Positions 62,402-64,000 of a DNA stretch of 64,000 bases are shown here, one piece after another. The notes below the pieces were generated by a model, which saw nothing but the letters and a program-made list of their open reading frames with translations, made no database searches and had not been told where the DNA came from. The stretch is from Entoloma clypeatum (lineage: Eukaryota > Basidiomycota > Agaricomycetes > Agaricales > Entolomataceae). The stretch is from positions 2,418,001-2,482,000 of the forward strand of contig OY751493.1 in assembly GCA_963565915.1 (NCBI GenBank). The letters are read 5' to 3'. The position numbers and the translations under genes are program-made. Position 1 is the first letter of the stretch; every line of letters begins with the position of its first letter.

Positions 62402-63253
62402 ATGGATAACTGGAGAGTCGCAGTTCTTGGTGATGGGGGTGTGGGGAAAACTGCTTTAGCTGTGCAAGTGAGCCTCCCGTTGCTTTTCCACCTACGAAGA
62501 ATAACGTCCGTCAAGTTTACCCTCAACTGCTTTGTTGGTGAGATAAGACTTGTCTTCCTAGTGTTACCGAGCCTTATTTGACACAATCCCTCAACATGAA
62601 TAGAGGTGTGTACATGGACTTTTTTCTCTGAAGTATCTGGAAGATTGATGGATTTTGCAGACATACGATCCGACGATAGAAGATGCTTACCGGAAGCAGT
62701 TGGTGGTTGACAACCGTATGTGCTTTGTGGAGGTTATTGACACTGCTGGTCAGGGTGAGTCTAACGAGTCCATCATGTTCTCTGATATGATTTCCAACTC
62801 ACACCGACGCAGAGGAGTATGCTACCCTGCGTGATCAATGGGTTCGGTGAGTTTACCTGTCGATCGAGCCCCAAGTGTTCGTTCATCCAGTGTCAAAGTG
62901 AGGGTCAAGGATTTATTCTCGTGTATTCCATTGCTTCAAGATCAACATTTGAGCGACTTGAAACATTCCGCCAATCAATGCGACGAGTCAAGAGAGGCGA
63001 CCCGATCTTTATGCTCGTCGGCAATAAATGCGACAAAACATACGAGCGAGAGGTTTCGAAAGACGAAGGAGCAGCCCTAGCACGACAATTTGGTTGTGAA
63101 TTCATTGAAACTTCTGCCAAAACAGCGCAGAACGTTGAACGCCTCTTCACGAACCTCGTCCGTATGCTACGACAGACGAAGAATATAGAACCGGGCACGC
63201 TCGGTCCAGCCAAACCTCAAGAAGGGAAGAAGAAGAAGTGTATTATCATGTAG
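62402..63253 (+). CDS. Ras-family small GTPase, 190 aa, six exons
   Basis: Exons 62402-62467, 62516-62537, 62604-62605, 62661-62754, 62813-62846 and 62899-63253 sum to 573 nt and give one clean frame. G1 GDGGVGKTA, effector loop [14 protein letters not shown]3 DTAGQEEYATL, G4 GNKCD, G5 ETSAK, and a C-terminus KKKKCIIM: polybasic stretch plus CaaX box for prenylation and membrane anchoring. A GTP-switch signalling protein at the plasma membrane; close to Ras/Rap in the effector loop, exact paralogue uncertain. All introns are GT-AG, 48-66 nt. Joining exon 2 to exon 4 directly would shift the frame; the 2-nt exon AG restores VETYDP. Confidence 0.93.
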
Positions 63254-63573
63254 GGGACTTATATGGGATCAGTCTGTTTTTTAGATTCCCTTCTCTTTTT
63301 TTTTTACCTCTTTCGATGATACCAGTATGATTTTCTTTCCTTTTTGCTGTCCCTTTTACCACTCTTCCTCGTCAACCTCATCGCTGCCTATTTTCACGGT
63401 CTTATCCAGATGTTATGTTTGTCTGTGATATAACTTGGAATTTCCCTGATGTTAACTTTCTGGGACGCGAGGAGTCAAGGGGTGTCGTGGTGGAATTTGT
63501 TAAGGCACAAGGACATTACTAGGTCCAGGATGGCGATGCAGATTTAACGTTAAACCTTCATCTGGTCCATCGA
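63254..63573 (+). other. 3' region of the Ras gene and intergenic spacer
   Basis: T-rich stretch at 63,296-63,305 after the Ras stop. No other gene seen. Confidence 0.5.
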
Positions 63574-64000
63574 ATGTCACTACTTCCGGCATCGTTGTGG
63601 ACTGCGTTTCATTGTGAACACGGAGACTTTGTTGTCAAGTCTGTCCCAGATGACATGAGTTTTGCAGTCAACCGGGCCATGATGCAGAGCAGCGAAGTCT
63701 TTCGTACGTTGCAGGTATCCAGCCATTCAGTCTTGCGTTGATTCACCTCATTGGCAGGGGACATGTTCTCTCTAGGGGAGACAGGAGCCCAAGAGAACCA
63801 GGCTGTGGATCTACACGAAACGTCGGACGTCCTGATCATACTTCTACGTCTTCTGCACTATCCGCCGCACCCGCCTGTGCTCTTGCCTCCTGATGCTGTC
63901 TCGGAGGACGCCCTGATGAGTAGCAGAAGACCCTGCGATGTTTATGACCCGAGCACCATGATTCCCCTCCCAATTCTTTCATCAGTTCTCCTTGACCTTG
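63574..64000 (+). CDS. BTB/POZ domain protein, N-terminal part (runs off the window)
   Basis: ATG 63574 (MSLLPASLWTAFHCEHGDFV); exon 1 63574-63703, intron 63704-63757 (GTACGT to GGCAG, 54 nt), exon 2 from 63758, open to the end. The junction gives EVFRDMFSLGE, the hallmark of BTB domains in mushroom genomes (FFRDMFSLP-type), followed by VDLHETSDVLIILLRLLHYP, the usual second helix pair. BTB domains dimerise and often recruit cullin-3 or act in transcription; partner unknown here. The start could lie further upstream. Confidence 0.75.

Noticed and set aside
62064..62459. 131-aa frame overlapping the Ras start
   Set aside because: Runs into Ras exon 1 in the wrong frame; low-complexity promoter sequence.
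62468..62660. Ras gene as a pseudogene
   Set aside because: The apparent frameshift disappears with a 2-nt exon bounded by two proper introns, and all GTPase motifs and CaaX are intact.
63715..63757. GTATCC as the donor of the BTB intron
   Set aside because: It leaves exon 2 out of frame; GTACGT at 63,704 is a better donor and gives FRDMFSL.

Overview
The window is nuclear DNA of a filamentous fungus, most likely a basidiomycete (Agaricomycete). The evidence is a Ras-type gene with several 48-66 nt introns, the start of a BTB/POZ gene of the kind expanded in mushrooms, and a dense pile of chromodomain Ty3/Gypsy and Ty1/Copia LTR retrotransposons. About 95% of it is mobile DNA. Only about 1-386, 38,603-39,127, 54,953-54,991 and 61,746-64,000 lie outside recognisable elements.

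Layout. (1) A Gypsy element of family A (A1) spans 387-38,597 and is flanked by GGCTG target-site duplications (TSDs). It is split by a hAT-like, transposase-less element (4,001-34,915; 15-bp imperfect inverted ends starting TAGTG; 8-bp TSD with one mismatch). Inside that lie two more family A copies (A2, A3), a family C Gypsy element, a family B Gypsy element (B1, 16,134-21,097, TSD GGTCC) and an intact Copia element (CopE, 5,612-11,397, TSD CTCTT). (2) A non-coding LTR element D (39,128-54,952, TSD TACAC) contains Gypsy B3 (40,374-53,441, TSD TTATC). B3 contains Gypsy B2 (45,025-51,807, TSD GATGG), and the 3' LTR of B2 contains a solo D LTR (51,070-51,792, TSD AAGGT). (3) A very young Copia element (CopF, 54,992-61,745, TSD GAAGA, apparently identical LTRs) carries an extra leader ORF. 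(4) Host genes follow: a Ras-family GTPase (62,402-63,253) and a BTB gene that runs off the end.

The order is not simple nesting. The two LTRs that best match each other and share the TSD AGTTT (21,445-21,844 and 29,567-29,967) now point in the wrong relative orientation, and family C is cut into a plus-strand 3' piece and a minus-strand 5' piece. Inverting the segment between the two family A copies restores a normal C element with an A element inside it. So an inversion by recombination between inverted A copies took place here, leaving about 4.1 kb near-identical arms (about 11,990-16,133 and 24,105-28,260).

How the parts work. In Gypsy families A, B and C, a 10-11 nt stretch 31-34 nt after the TATA box of the LTR is complementary to the site 2 nt inside the 5' LTR. 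This is the layout of self-primed (Tf1/sushi-type) retrotransposons. D has a looser version. Both Copia elements instead carry a primer site complementary to the anticodon arm of an initiator tRNA-Met, as in Drosophila copia. Family A carries an undescribed-looking 120-123 aa ORF between pol and the 3' LTR. CopF carries a 278-codon ORF, starting inside the 5' LTR, for a putative membrane/zinc protein. The Ras gene appears to require a 2-nt microexon. Frame and splice calls come from reading the sequence only; nothing was searched or aligned by computer.
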